A stretch of DNA of 64,000 bases. It comes from Akkermansiaceae bacterium. Its GTDB lineage: Bacteria > Verrucomicrobiota > Verrucomicrobiia > Verrucomicrobiales > DEV007. Each line of letters opens with the position of its first letter. The stretch's first letter is position 1. The position numbers and the translations under genes are program-made. The notes below the pieces were generated by a model. It was not told the DNA's origin. It saw nothing but the letters and a program-made list of their open reading frames with translations, and did no database searches. The stretch covers positions 88,187-152,186 of the forward strand of contig JACKQC010000014.1 of NCBI GenBank assembly GCA_024233085.1, given 5' to 3'. Positions 51,698 to 59,928 of the stretch are shown here, one piece after another.

Positions 51698-53062
51698 TCA
51701 CTTCCCGATACAAAAGCGCCCGAAGATCTCGCCAAGGATTTCCTCGACATCCGCCTTGCCCACCACCTCGCCGACCGCGTCGAGCGCCGCCCGCAGATCG
51801 AGCGCCGCGAACTCCGGCGACGCGCCGCCGGCCAGCGATTCGCGGGCCCTTTCCAGATCGTCCGCCGCCCGGGCCAGGCAGCGCTTGTGCCGCGCGTTGA
51901 TCGCCACCAGGTCCGCGCCCCAGTTCGCCCCGGGGCCGCCGAGTTCCCGGAAGATCGCCGCCGTCAGCGACTCCATCCCCTCGCCCGTCCGGCAGGAAAA
52001 CGGCAGACCGTCGTCCGCCTCGCCGCCCCGGCCGGCGCCGAGACCGAGATCGGCCTTGTTCAACAGGCGCAGATGTCGCGCGCCGGCCGGCAGATGCCGC
52101 GCGATCTCGACGCCCGATCGATTCGGAATGTCAGGCCCGGGCAGGCTGGCGTCGATGACTTCGATCGCCAGGTCGGCGTTGTCCAACTGCGCCAGGGTTC
52201 GCGCGATGCCCTCGCGCTCGAGGCTGTCCGCGCTCTCCCGCACCCCGGCGGTGTCGATCAGCCGCAGCGGCAGTCCGTGGAAATCGATGACCTCCTCGAT
52301 GGTGTCGCGGGTCGTGCCCGGCGTTTCACTGACGATGGCGCGGTCAAAACCGAGCAGCCGGTTCAGCAGGCTCGATTTGCCCGCGTTCGGCGCGCCGCAG
52401 ATCACGGTTCGCACCCCTTCGCGCAACAGGCGCCCTTGGTCGGCCGTCGCCAGCAGCCGCGCCACCGCCTCCCGCGCGGCGTCGATCCGGCCCAGCATGG
52501 TCGCACCGGTGTCGGGGTCGATGTCTTCCTCGGGAAAGTCGATGTAGGCTTCGACGTGGGCGACGATCCCGATCAGGTCTTCCCGCAGCGCGCCCAGCGC
52601 CTCGCCCAACCGCCCCGCCAGTTGTTCGTGGGCCGCCCGCCGCGCGAGGTCCGTTCGCGCGGAGATCAGGTCCATCACCGCCTCGGCCTGGGTCAGGTCC
52701 ATCTTCCCGTTCAGGAAAGCCCGCTGGGAAAACTCGCCCGGCTCGGCCGGCCGCGCCCCCGCCTCGAGCAGGCGGTCGAGCACCGCCCGCGTCACCAGCA
52801 GCCCGCCGTGGCACGAGATTTCCACCACATCCTCGCCCGTGTAGCTGCGCGGCGCCTGGAACCACGTCACCAGCACCTCGTCGATCGTGGCGCCGTCCGC
52901 CGCGACGAGGTGGCCGAACTGCTGGCGCCGCGGCTCGTTCAGTTTTCCGGAGAAAACGCCGCGCACCGTCTCCCGCGCCCGGTCGCCCGACACCCGGACC
53001 AGGGCGATGGCCCCTTGCCCCGGCGGGCTGGCCACGGCGGCGATGGTGTCGGCGGCGGTCAT
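51698..53062 (-). CDS. mnmE: tRNA modification GTPase
   Basis: 454 residues. With MnmG it makes the cmnm5 modification at U34 of several tRNAs. The N-terminal folate-binding domain opens TIAAVASPPGQGAIALVRVSG and has the SYTGEDVVEISCHGG block. The inserted G domain has G1 GAPNAGKSSL (~221-230), G2 GTTRD (~247-251), G3 DTAG (~268-271) and G4 NKAD (~335-338). The C-terminus ends with the invariant CIGK, whose Cys is needed for activity. All are present and the length is normal. It precedes hisC in reverse order on the same strand with 31 nt between, so hisC and mnmE may share a transcript. Confidence 0.97.
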   Translation of the reverse strand: MTAADTIAAVASPPGQGAIALVRVSGDRARETVRGVFSGKLNEPRRQQFGHLVAADGATIDEVLVTWFQAPRSYTGEDVVEISCHGGLLVTRAVLDRLLEAGARPAEPGEFSQRAFLNGKMDLTQAEAVMDLISARTDLARRAAHEQLAGRLGEALGALREDLIGIVAHVEAYIDFPEEDIDPDTGATMLGRIDAAREAVARLLATADQGRLLREGVRTVICGAPNAGKSSLLNRLLGFDRAIVSETPGTTRDTIEEVIDFHGLPLRLIDTAGVRESADSLEREGIARTLAQLDNADLAIEVIDASLPGPDIPNRSGVEIARHLPAGARHLRLLNKADLGLGAGRGGEADDGLPFSCRTGEGMESLTAAIFRELGGPGANWGADLVAINARHKRCLARAADDLERARESLAGGASPEFAALDLRAALDAVGEVVGKADVEEILGEIFGRFCIGK

Positions 53063-53093
53063 GGCCGGTTCATTGGGGGACCGTCCACGCGCC

Positions 53094-54197
53094 TCACCCC
53101 GCCGCCAGCACCGCCTTCAGCGTTTCCACACAGCGCCGGTTCTGGTCCATCGTGCCCACCGACACGCGCACCCACTCCGGCAGCTTGTAGCCGCGCATGG
53201 CCCGCAGGATGACGCCGCGCTTCAGCATCTCGGAAAACACCCGGTCGCCGTCGCCCACCTTCACCAGCACGAAGTTCGCGTGGCTCGGCACATACTCCAG
53301 CCCCAGCTCGCCGAAGCTCGTCTGCAAATAGTCGCGCCCCTCGCGGTTCACCGCCCGCGTGCGCTCCTGGTGCGCGTCGTCGAGCAGCCCCGCCAGCGCG
53401 CCCGCCTGGGCGATGGCGTTCGCGTTGAAAGGCTGCCGGCATTTCTGCAACACCTCCGCCAGCGGCGCCGGCGCCAGCCCGTAGCCGATCCGCAGGCTCG
53501 CCAGCCCCTGAATCTTCGAGAAGGTCCGCATGATGATGACGTTCCGCCCTTCGCGGACGTATTTCACCGTGTCCGGCGGCGAGTCGAGGAATTCGTGGTA
53601 GGCCTCGTCGAACACCACGATCACATGCTCCGGCACCCGGTCCATGAAGCGGTCGATCGCCTCCTGCCCCACCAGCGTGCCCGTCGGGTTGTTCGGGTTG
53701 GCGATGAAAATCTCCCGCGTCCGCGGCGTGATCGCCGCCGCCATGGCGTCGAGATCGTGGACGAAATCCGGGTCCGGCACTTCGATGGTGTCCGCGCCGA
53801 AAAGGGTCGCCATCAGCTTGTAAACGACGAAGGCGTGCTCGGCGGCGATCACGTTGTCGCCGGGGTTGAGAAACCCGTGCCCGATCAGCTCGATGATCTC
53901 GTTCGAGCCGTTGCCGAGGATGACGTTTTGCCGTTCCAACCCGAATTTCTCCGCGATGGCCGTCCGCAGCTTGTAGCCGCCGCCGTCCGGGTAGAGGTGG
54001 GCCTGCTCGCAGGCCGCCTTCATGGCCTCCACCGCCCTCGGCGACGGCCCGAGCGGGTTTTCGTTCGACGCCAGCTTGATGATGGACCCCGGTTCCAGCC
54101 CCAGCTCGCGGGCCGTTTCCTCGATCGGTTTTCCCGGATCGTAGGAGACGAGACCTTCGAGCCAGGGATGGGCTTGCTGCCAGATGCCGGTGGACAT
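53094..54197 (-). CDS. hisC: Histidinol-phosphate aminotransferase
   Basis: 367 residues. PLP-dependent fold-type I aminotransferase of histidine synthesis. KLASNENPLGPSPRAVEAM (~41-59), LYPDGGGYKLRTAIAEKFG (~68-86), NPNNPTGTLVG (~165-175), VVFDEAYHEFLD (~196-207) and the PLP Lys in RTFSKIQGLASLRIGYG (~225-241) are all in place. ATG at 54197 starts MSTGIWQQAHPWLEGL; the long extension upstream in the same frame is antisense to trpA and not coding. The enzyme may also serve aromatic amino acid transamination, as some HisC do. Confidence 0.95.
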   Translation of the reverse strand: MSTGIWQQAHPWLEGLVSYDPGKPIEETARELGLEPGSIIKLASNENPLGPSPRAVEAMKAACEQAHLYPDGGGYKLRTAIAEKFGLERQNVILGNGSNEIIELIGHGFLNPGDNVIAAEHAFVVYKLMATLFGADTIEVPDPDFVHDLDAMAAAITPRTREIFIANPNNPTGTLVGQEAIDRFMDRVPEHVIVVFDEAYHEFLDSPPDTVKYVREGRNVIIMRTFSKIQGLASLRIGYGLAPAPLAEVLQKCRQPFNANAIAQAGALAGLLDDAHQERTRAVNREGRDYLQTSFGELGLEYVPSHANFVLVKVGDGDRVFSEMLKRGVILRAMRGYKLPEWVRVSVGTMDQNRRCVETLKAVLAAG

Positions 54198-54344
54198 GGC
54201 AGAGACTGTGCCCGCGCCGGGGCGCTTGTCAAAACGGGAAGGCACGGGATGGAGGGAACGTTTTTGCAGCCACCGGGATCCGCTTCCCTCCTTGATTCCG
54301 CGACGGCGATGCCCCACCTTGCGGGCCTTTTCGGCATTTCCCGC

Positions 54345-55166
54345 ATGAGTTCTCTCCCGCCCCATCGCCTCGACGCCGCCTTCGCCGCCCGGAAAGCGGA
54401 GGGCCGCGCCGCCTTTGTCGCCTACCTTTGCGCGGGCGACCCCGATCTGCCGAGGACGCTGGGGATCATGAAGGCGCTCGAGGCGGCGGGCGCGGATGTG
54501 ATCGAGCTGGGGGTGCCTTTTTCCGACCCGATGGCCGACGGGATCGTGAACCAGATGGCCGCGCACCGTGCGCTGGAGGCCGGGGCCTCGTTGCCGGGGG
54601 TGCTGGAACTGGTTCGCGACTTCCGCGCGGGCTCGGAGCTGCCGATCGTGCTGTTCACCTACCTGAACCCGGTTTACGCCTATGGCTTCGAGCGTTTCCA
54701 CCACGACGCGGCGGCGGCGGGCGCGGACGGCGTGCTGCTGCTCGACCTGCCACCCGACGAGTCGCCGCACAATCCCGAACTCCACGAACTGCCCGACCTG
54801 CGCCACATCCGCCTGATCGCGCCGACCACGCCGGCGGCCCGCCTCCCGGAACTCGCGCGCGCGGCGGAGGGCTTTCTCTACTACGTGTCGCGGGAGGGCG
54901 TCACCGGCGCGCAAACCACGCTGGCCGAGGGCATCGAGGCCAATGTCGCGGCCATCCGCGAGCAAACGGATCTGCCGATCGCGGTCGGTTTCGGCATCTC
55001 GACGCCCGAGCAGGCGGCCGAGGTGGCGCGCGCCGCCGACGGCGTGGTGGTCGGCAGCGCGATCGTGCGCCAGATCGCGCAACACGGCGCGGAGGCCGAT
55101 CTCCCCGCGCGGATCGAGGCCTTCGTCCGCCCGCTGGTCGAGGCCACCCACGCCGCGAGGCGCTGA
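54345..55166 (+). CDS. trpA: Tryptophan synthase alpha subunit
   Basis: 273 residues. It cleaves indole-3-glycerol phosphate to indole for the beta subunit. Catalytic Glu is in VIELGVPFSDPMADG (~48-62), and the second acid, Asp, in the same block. PIVLFTYLNPVYAYGFERF (~104-122) and LLDLPPDESPH, FLYYVSREGVTGAQ (loop 6, ~178-191) and IAVGFGISTPEQAAEVA complete the TIM barrel. ATG at 54345 gives MSSLPPHRLDAAF, the usual start; the frame open upstream is antisense to hisC. Neither trpB nor other trp genes are adjacent. dapF follows 63 nt later. Confidence 0.96.
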   Translation: MSSLPPHRLDAAFAARKAEGRAAFVAYLCAGDPDLPRTLGIMKALEAAGADVIELGVPFSDPMADGIVNQMAAHRALEAGASLPGVLELVRDFRAGSELPIVLFTYLNPVYAYGFERFHHDAAAAGADGVLLLDLPPDESPHNPELHELPDLRHIRLIAPTTPAARLPELARAAEGFLYYVSREGVTGAQTTLAEGIEANVAAIREQTDLPIAVGFGISTPEQAAEVARAADGVVVGSAIVRQIAQHGAEADLPARIEAFVRPLVEATHAARR

Positions 55167-55229
55167 AATTTTGGCCGCGCGGGAACGTCCACTGGGCTAC
55201 GTTTTCGACTCACCCCCTCCCCTTTCTCG

Positions 55230-56051
55230 ATGACTCTGAAATTCTGGAAAATGAACGGCGCCGGGAACGACTTCGTCGTGCTCGACAATCGTGACGGTTC
55301 GCGCGGCCTGGACGGCGCGCAGATCGCGCAACTCTGCCATCGGCAGCGCGGCGTGGGCGCCGACGGGCTGCTGGCGGTGGAGCCGGCGCAAAACGGGGCG
55401 GATTTCCGGATGCGCTACTACAACGCCGACGGCGGCGAGGCCGAAATGTGCGGCAACGGCGCCCGCTGCTTCGCGCGGTTCGCGAATTTCCTGAGCGACA
55501 ACCGGCTGGAGCGGGTCAGCTTCGAGACGATCGCGGGCACGATCGGCGCGGACTTCATCGGCGACCAGGTCCGGATCGCCCTGAGCGCGCCGCACGGGCT
55601 GGCGCTGGAGCTTCCCCTCGAGGTGGACGGCGAGGCGTTGACGGTTCACTCGCTGAACACGGGCGTACCGCACGCGGTGTTTTTCGTGGACGATCTGGAG
55701 GGCACGGACGTGCGGCGGCTCGGCCGCGCGACGCGCTTTCACGCGCAATTCGCGCCCGCCGGCACCAACGTCAACTTTGTGAAAATCGAGGCGCCGGGCG
55801 AGATCGCCATCCGCACCTACGAGCGCGGCGTCGAAGACGAGACGCTGGCCTGCGGGACGGGGATGGCGGCCTGCGCGCTGATTCACCATCTGCTGCACGG
55901 CGCGGGCTCGCCGATCCGGGTGCGGGTGCGCGGCGGCGATGTGCTGGAGGTGGCCTTCGAAACCGGACCCGGGGAAAACGCCGGCGACTTCCAGCGGGTG
56001 ACGCTCACCGGTCCGGCGGACTTCACCTTTCACGGCGAGGTGGAAATCTGA
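55230..56051 (+). CDS. dapF: Diaminopimelate epimerase
   Basis: 273 residues. It converts LL- to meso-diaminopimelate for lysine and peptidoglycan. The two catalytic cysteines are in AEMCGNGARCFARF (~70-83) and ETLACGTGMAACALI (~208-222). FWKMNGAGNDFVVLDNR (~5-21) is the typical N-terminus. Presence of the pathway argues for a DAP-type cell wall or lysine route in this organism. It follows trpA in the same direction. Confidence 0.97.
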   Translation: MTLKFWKMNGAGNDFVVLDNRDGSRGLDGAQIAQLCHRQRGVGADGLLAVEPAQNGADFRMRYYNADGGEAEMCGNGARCFARFANFLSDNRLERVSFETIAGTIGADFIGDQVRIALSAPHGLALELPLEVDGEALTVHSLNTGVPHAVFFVDDLEGTDVRRLGRATRFHAQFAPAGTNVNFVKIEAPGEIAIRTYERGVEDETLACGTGMAACALIHHLLHGAGSPIRVRVRGGDVLEVAFETGPGENAGDFQRVTLTGPADFTFHGEVEI

Positions 56052-56213
56052 CGCTGTCGCCCGCGGCGTCGCGATTCCGTGGTGATGGATGGGTGGGGCG
56101 AGGCGTCCCCGCCCGGCTGCCGCCGATCGCCGTGTCTCCGGCGGCGGGTAAGCGCCTTTGGGACCTTCGAATTCGTCAAGACTGCCCCTGTGGACGGGCG
56201 GCGGAATGCCTGA

Positions 56214-57239
56214 CTATTCGGTTCGGACCACGCGGAGCGACTCGATCCTCAGCACGCTGCCGAAGGCGGGCCCGATGCCGACGGGCGAATCGACCGCCGC
56301 GTAGTCGCCCTCGATCTCGCCGCGGGGGCGGCGGTCGGCGCGAATCGTGACGCGTTCCGGGGTCACGTCGATCTGGATATCGTGCATTTCGCCATGCTCG
56401 AGAAATCCCTGGCCGGGCACGGGAAAGCCGCGATGGGTCACCGGGTCGTGGATGCGCAGTTCGTCCTCCCGCATTTCCCAGTTGAAGATGGCGAGCGTCT
56501 TCTTGCCCCAGTAAAAGCGGACATTGGTCGAATCGGTCGCCACGCGGGCCTCGATGCGGAAGGGCGGCTTGATCGAGACGTTTGACTTCAGCCAGGTGAC
56601 CTTTTCGGGGCTCTCCACCCGAAATCCGCCCCCTTCGTCGGGCGCGAGGCGGCAGTCGCCCTCCGGAGTGACGCTGTCGGCGCCGGTCAATTCCCACAGG
56701 ACGGCGCCGGACGCATCGGCGGCGTCCCATCCCCGATCCTGCCGGCGCTTGAGCGCTTTGACGACCGCCTGGGCTTCGTCGAGCCTGCCCTCCTGGGTCA
56801 GCCGTGCCTGGAGGGCTTCGAGCTTCGCGGTGGAGGCCTCGACGAGCGCGGCGCGGCTCTTTTCCAGTCCGGATTCGGCGCGGGACAGGGCGTCCCGGTA
56901 TTTGTCGCGCAGCCGTTTCAGCGCGTCGAAGTCGCCCTCGCCAACGAATTGTCCCGCGCGGAAGCCTTTCTTTTCCGCCTCGAGCGCGAGGACGGCGTCG
57001 AGGTTGCCCTGGCTCTTCATTTCGTCCTTCAACCGGCCGAGGGCGCCTTCGTATTGGCGCTGAAGATCGGTCATGGGGCGGTCGATCTCGGCCTTCTTCA
57101 CTTCGTATTCGAAGAGCAAATCCTCGAGATCCGGCTTCGCCGCGTCCGACTGTCCCTGGGCGGGAATCCCGCCGAGAACGGCGGCGACGGCCGTCATCAT
57201 CGCCAACAGGCCGGAAAACCGAGGGAAAACCTTCATCAT
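56214..57239 (-). CDS. Exported coiled-coil protein with C-terminal jelly-roll domain
   Basis: 341 residues. Signal peptide ~1-29 (ending PAQGQS). Residues ~35-170 form a long charged helical, probably coiled-coil region with repeated units such as LQRQYEGALGRLKDEMKSQG and LEALQARLTQEGRLDEAQAV; the latter pattern is frequent in Planctomycete and Verrucomicrobia proteins before DUF1080 or FGE-type domains. The C-terminal ~150 residues (ADSVTPEGDCRLAP ... SVLRIESLRVVRTE) look like a DUF1080/LamG-type beta sandwich. Probably periplasmic and sugar-binding, but the function is unknown. It is divergent from the NHL-hydrolase gene; a hairpin repeat pair lies between them. Confidence 0.72.
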   Translation of the reverse strand: MMKVFPRFSGLLAMMTAVAAVLGGIPAQGQSDAAKPDLEDLLFEYEVKKAEIDRPMTDLQRQYEGALGRLKDEMKSQGNLDAVLALEAEKKGFRAGQFVGEGDFDALKRLRDKYRDALSRAESGLEKSRAALVEASTAKLEALQARLTQEGRLDEAQAVVKALKRRQDRGWDAADASGAVLWELTGADSVTPEGDCRLAPDEGGGFRVESPEKVTWLKSNVSIKPPFRIEARVATDSTNVRFYWGKKTLAIFNWEMREDELRIHDPVTHRGFPVPGQGFLEHGEMHDIQIDVTPERVTIRADRRPRGEIEGDYAAVDSPVGIGPAFGSVLRIESLRVVRTE

Positions 57240-57313
57240 TACCTCCGAAAGGCGACCATGCTACGCGAACCGGCATTCGCGCGCCAAGCGGAAAATCCCC
57301 GCCAACCGCGCGC

Positions 57314-57354
57314 GACCCAACAGGGTCGGATCGGGGAGTCAACCCTGTTGAGTG
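57314..57354. repeat. Hairpin repeat pair (22-nt pitch), locus H
   Basis: Unit 1 (57314-57332) GACCCAAC-AGG-GTCGGATC and unit 2 (57336-57354) GAGTCAAC-CCT-GTTGAGTG; cores 22 nt apart. It lies between two divergent genes, in the region expected to hold their promoters. Confidence 0.9.
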
Positions 57355-57475
57355 ACCGGCACGAGAGCGCGTGAACGCGGACTATCGCCAAAGAGCGGCG
57401 GAGGTGAGTATCCTCACCCGCCATGAGGCTGGTGAGTATCAGCCCGCGGAAATTAGCGATCATATCCCACGCACC

Positions 57476-59347
57476 ATGAAACATTTCCCAAAGAAATCAG
57501 CGATCCTTCGCGCGAATCCGCGTTTTTGCCACGCGGCCGTGATCCTTATGCTCGCCGGATGGGCGTCCGGCCTTGCTCCCGCCGCCGAGATCGCCACCGT
57601 CGCCGGAACGGGCGAGCAGGCCTTCGGCGGGGACGGTGGATCGGCCACCGAGGCGAAGTTGGACAATCCCTTCGGTCTCGTCGTCGGCCCGGAGGGCGAC
57701 CTCTATTTCTGCGACACGGGCAACCACTGCGTGCGCAAGATTTCCCGCAAGACGGGCACGATCACGACCGTGGCGGGCACGGGCGGGAAGCAGGGATACG
57801 CCGGCGACGGCGGACCCGCGACCGAGGCGCTGTGCTTCGAGCCCTACGAGGTGCGTTTCCATCGAAACGGCGATCTCTACTGGGTCGAAATGAGGAACAA
57901 TCTCGTCCGCCGACTCGACGCGCGATCGGGCAAGGTCTTCACCGTGGCCGGGACGGGCCAGGCGGGCTTTTCCGGCGACGGCGGGGCGGCGACCGAGGCG
58001 CAGTTGAAACAGCCGCACTCGATCCAGTTCGACGCGTCCTTCGCGGGGCTCTACATCTGCGACATCGGCAATCACCGCATCCGGCGCGTGGACCTGGCGA
58101 GCGGGAAGATCGAGACCTGGTGCGGCTCCGGAAAGGCGGAGGCGACGCCGGACGGGGCGAAAGTTTCGCCCGAGACGCCGCTGAAGGGGCCGCGAGCGCT
58201 GGACATCGCGCCGAACGGGGATTTCTGGCTGGCGCTGCGCGAGGGCAACCAGATTTTCCGCATCGACATGAAGGCGGGGACGCTTCACCACGTGGCGGGC
58301 TCGGGAGCGAAGGGCTTCGACGCCGCGAGCGGCCCGGCCACGGACGCGAAGCTCTCCGGGCCGAAAGGCGTGGCCGTTTCGCCGGACGGAAAGCTCATCT
58401 ACCTGGCCGACACCGAGAGCCACAGCATCCGGGCCATCGATTTGCGGAACGATCCGCCGACACTGGAGTTGATCGCGGGCACGGGGAAAAAGGGCAACGG
58501 CCCGGACGGTCCCGACCCGCTGAAGTGCCAAATGGCGCGCCCGCACGGCGTGGGGATCGACCCGGTGACGGGCGATCTCTATATCGGCGACAGCGAGTCG
58601 CACGAGGTGCGGCGGGTGACCGGCCTGCCGGGCGGGAAGCCGCAAGCGGCGGCCGGAGCGGTGAAGGAGGACTTCGAGTTTGGCGGACGAAAAGCGATCC
58701 TGCTCAAACCGGCGCAAGCGGCGCCGGGGAACCCGTGGATCTGGCGCTGCCGGTTTTTCGGGGCCTTTCCGCAGGCGGACAACGACTTGGTCGCGCGCGG
58801 CTGGCACGTGGCGTGGATCGACGTGGCCCATCTCTTTGGCGGGCCGGAGTCGATGGAGGCGTTCGACGGCTTCTACGATCACCTGACGAAGGAACGCGGC
58901 CTCGCGCCGAAGGTGGTGATGGAGGGCTTCAGCCGCGGCGGCCTGCCGGCGGTGAACTGGGCGATCCGGCATCCGGACCGGGTGTCGGCGGTCTATATCG
59001 ACGCGCCCGTGCTGGACATCCATTCGTGGCCGAAACCGTCCTCGGCCGATCTCTGGCGGAAGGCGATGGCGGCCTACTCGCTGACCGAAGCCACCGCCGA
59101 CTCGTGGAAAGGGCCGCTCGACCGGCTCGAGCCGCTGGCGAAGGCAAAGGTGCCGATCCTTTCCGTCTGCGGCGGCGCGGACGCCGTGGTCCCGTTCGCC
59201 GAGAACTCAGCGATCCTCGAAGAGCGCTACCGCGCCCTCGGCGGCGAGATCGAAGTCGTCGTCAAGGCGACCTGCGATCATCACCCGCATTCGCTCTATG
59301 ATCCGGCGCGGATTGTGGCGTGGGTTCTGGAAAACGCGAACCGCTGA
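57476..59347 (+). CDS. Fusion of NHL-repeat propeller and alpha/beta hydrolase, exported
   Basis: 623 residues, signal peptide ~12-35 (ending LAPAAE). Six NHL-type blades (~37-400) have the recurring TVAGTGxxGxxGDGGxAxEA and LYxxDxGNHRIRRV motifs. From ~420 an alpha/beta hydrolase follows: nucleophile Ser in VMEGFSRGGLPAVNW (~491-495 for GFSRG), acid Asp in VCGGADAVVPF (~565) and His in KATCDHHPHSLYDP (~605). This order, propeller then hydrolase, is uncommon; hydrolases of this kind in the phylum usually stand alone. The final residues NANR and the TGA stop are formed by the start of a CGCTGAT decamer array, so the C-terminus has been set by that repeat. Confidence 0.87.
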   Translation: MKHFPKKSAILRANPRFCHAAVILMLAGWASGLAPAAEIATVAGTGEQAFGGDGGSATEAKLDNPFGLVVGPEGDLYFCDTGNHCVRKISRKTGTITTVAGTGGKQGYAGDGGPATEALCFEPYEVRFHRNGDLYWVEMRNNLVRRLDARSGKVFTVAGTGQAGFSGDGGAATEAQLKQPHSIQFDASFAGLYICDIGNHRIRRVDLASGKIETWCGSGKAEATPDGAKVSPETPLKGPRALDIAPNGDFWLALREGNQIFRIDMKAGTLHHVAGSGAKGFDAASGPATDAKLSGPKGVAVSPDGKLIYLADTESHSIRAIDLRNDPPTLELIAGTGKKGNGPDGPDPLKCQMARPHGVGIDPVTGDLYIGDSESHEVRRVTGLPGGKPQAAAGAVKEDFEFGGRKAILLKPAQAAPGNPWIWRCRFFGAFPQADNDLVARGWHVAWIDVAHLFGGPESMEAFDGFYDHLTKERGLAPKVVMEGFSRGGLPAVNWAIRHPDRVSAVYIDAPVLDIHSWPKPSSADLWRKAMAAYSLTEATADSWKGPLDRLEPLAKAKVPILSVCGGADAVVPFAENSAILEERYRALGGEIEVVVKATCDHHPHSLYDPARIVAWVLENANR

Positions 59348-59368
59348 TCTTCGCTGATAGGCGCTGAT
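59339..59368. repeat. Decamer array nnnCGCTGAT x3, left end of second cassette
   Basis: AACCGCTGAT, CTTCGCTGAT, AGGCGCTGAT in tandem with an exact 10-nt period. The first decamer contains the stop codon of the NHL-hydrolase gene. Its inverted partner at 59896-59928 matches at 28 of 30 positions. Confidence 0.9.
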
Positions 59369-59384
59369 CTCAGCCTCGACTTGA

Positions 59385-59888
59385 TCAACGAGAGCGAGCG
59401 TCGGTCATCAAACCGACCTGAGGGTCATGAACTCTCGGTCTTGGTGGGTGTGCATACTCTGCTTCTTCCAAGAACTCCCCTATCTCTACCTGGAAATGCA
59501 ACTCGCAAACCTCTTGGTCCTCAAAAGCGGAGACGGCAAACGATCCCCATGACCTGAAGGACATTTCGAAGCTGTCGATTTCAAACGTTCGGCCAACCTT
59601 TCCATTCAGAATTCTGCCAACAATGAAATACCAACCTCCATAGATGTGTGATTGCGATTGTCCTGGAGTCTCCCACACCTCAATCTCACCGTTTTCGGGA
59701 ATGCCCAATCGCAATAGCAAATCTCTCAACTGCGAAGGCAATACCTTTTCGCGGGCCGCAATCCAGTTGCGGCAATGCGCACATCCGCAAGCCTCCGGTC
59801 CCGGAAGTTGAACACGGGCGTAACAGGCGGCTGTCGCGGCAGGGTCGAACTCAAGCTCGTAGCCCCCGATTTGGAAATGAGTGAACAC
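59385..59888 (-). CDS. Small protein with CGCxxC motif, unknown function, carried between inverted decamer arrays
   Basis: 167 residues. The opening FQIGGYELEFDPAATAACYA, the cysteine motif PEACGCAHCRNWIAAREKV (~32-50) and the later SHIYGGWYFIVGRI (~84-97) match a widespread uncharacterised family found in many Gram-negative bacteria. The CxCxxC arrangement suggests metal binding. No membrane or signal sequence. Base composition is distinctly lower in GC than in its neighbours, with AGG, AAT and similar codons that are rare elsewhere in the window, a sign of transfer. It lies between two inverted CGCTGAT arrays that begin 8 nt before its start and end 16 nt after its stop, and between two exported hydrolases. 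Confidence 0.75.
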   Translation of the reverse strand: MFTHFQIGGYELEFDPAATAACYARVQLPGPEACGCAHCRNWIAAREKVLPSQLRDLLLRLGIPENGEIEVWETPGQSQSHIYGGWYFIVGRILNGKVGRTFEIDSFEMSFRSWGSFAVSAFEDQEVCELHFQVEIGEFLEEAEYAHPPRPRVHDPQVGLMTDARSR

Positions 59889-59895
59889 GCCTTTT

Positions 59896-59928
59896 CCTAT
59901 CAGCGCCCATCAGCGAAAATCAGCGGTT
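59896..59928. repeat. Decamer array, right (inverted) end of second cassette
   Basis: On the minus strand it reads AACCGCTGAT, TTTCGCTGAT, GGGCGCTGAT then AGG, the inverse of 59339-59368. The AACCGCTGA part forms the last two codons and the stop of the hydrolase gene at 59920-61977. Confidence 0.9.

Noticed and set aside
12388..57354. Interpreting the hairpin loci as CRISPR repeats or as terminators
   Set aside because: There are at most three units per locus with 3-nt gaps and no spacers or cas genes; no T runs follow the stems, and four of the sixteen units lie inside menD and menE.
57526..59301. A 591-codon frame overlapping the NHL-hydrolase gene in another phase
   Set aside because: Arg/Gly-rich shadow of the real gene; no signal peptide or domain.
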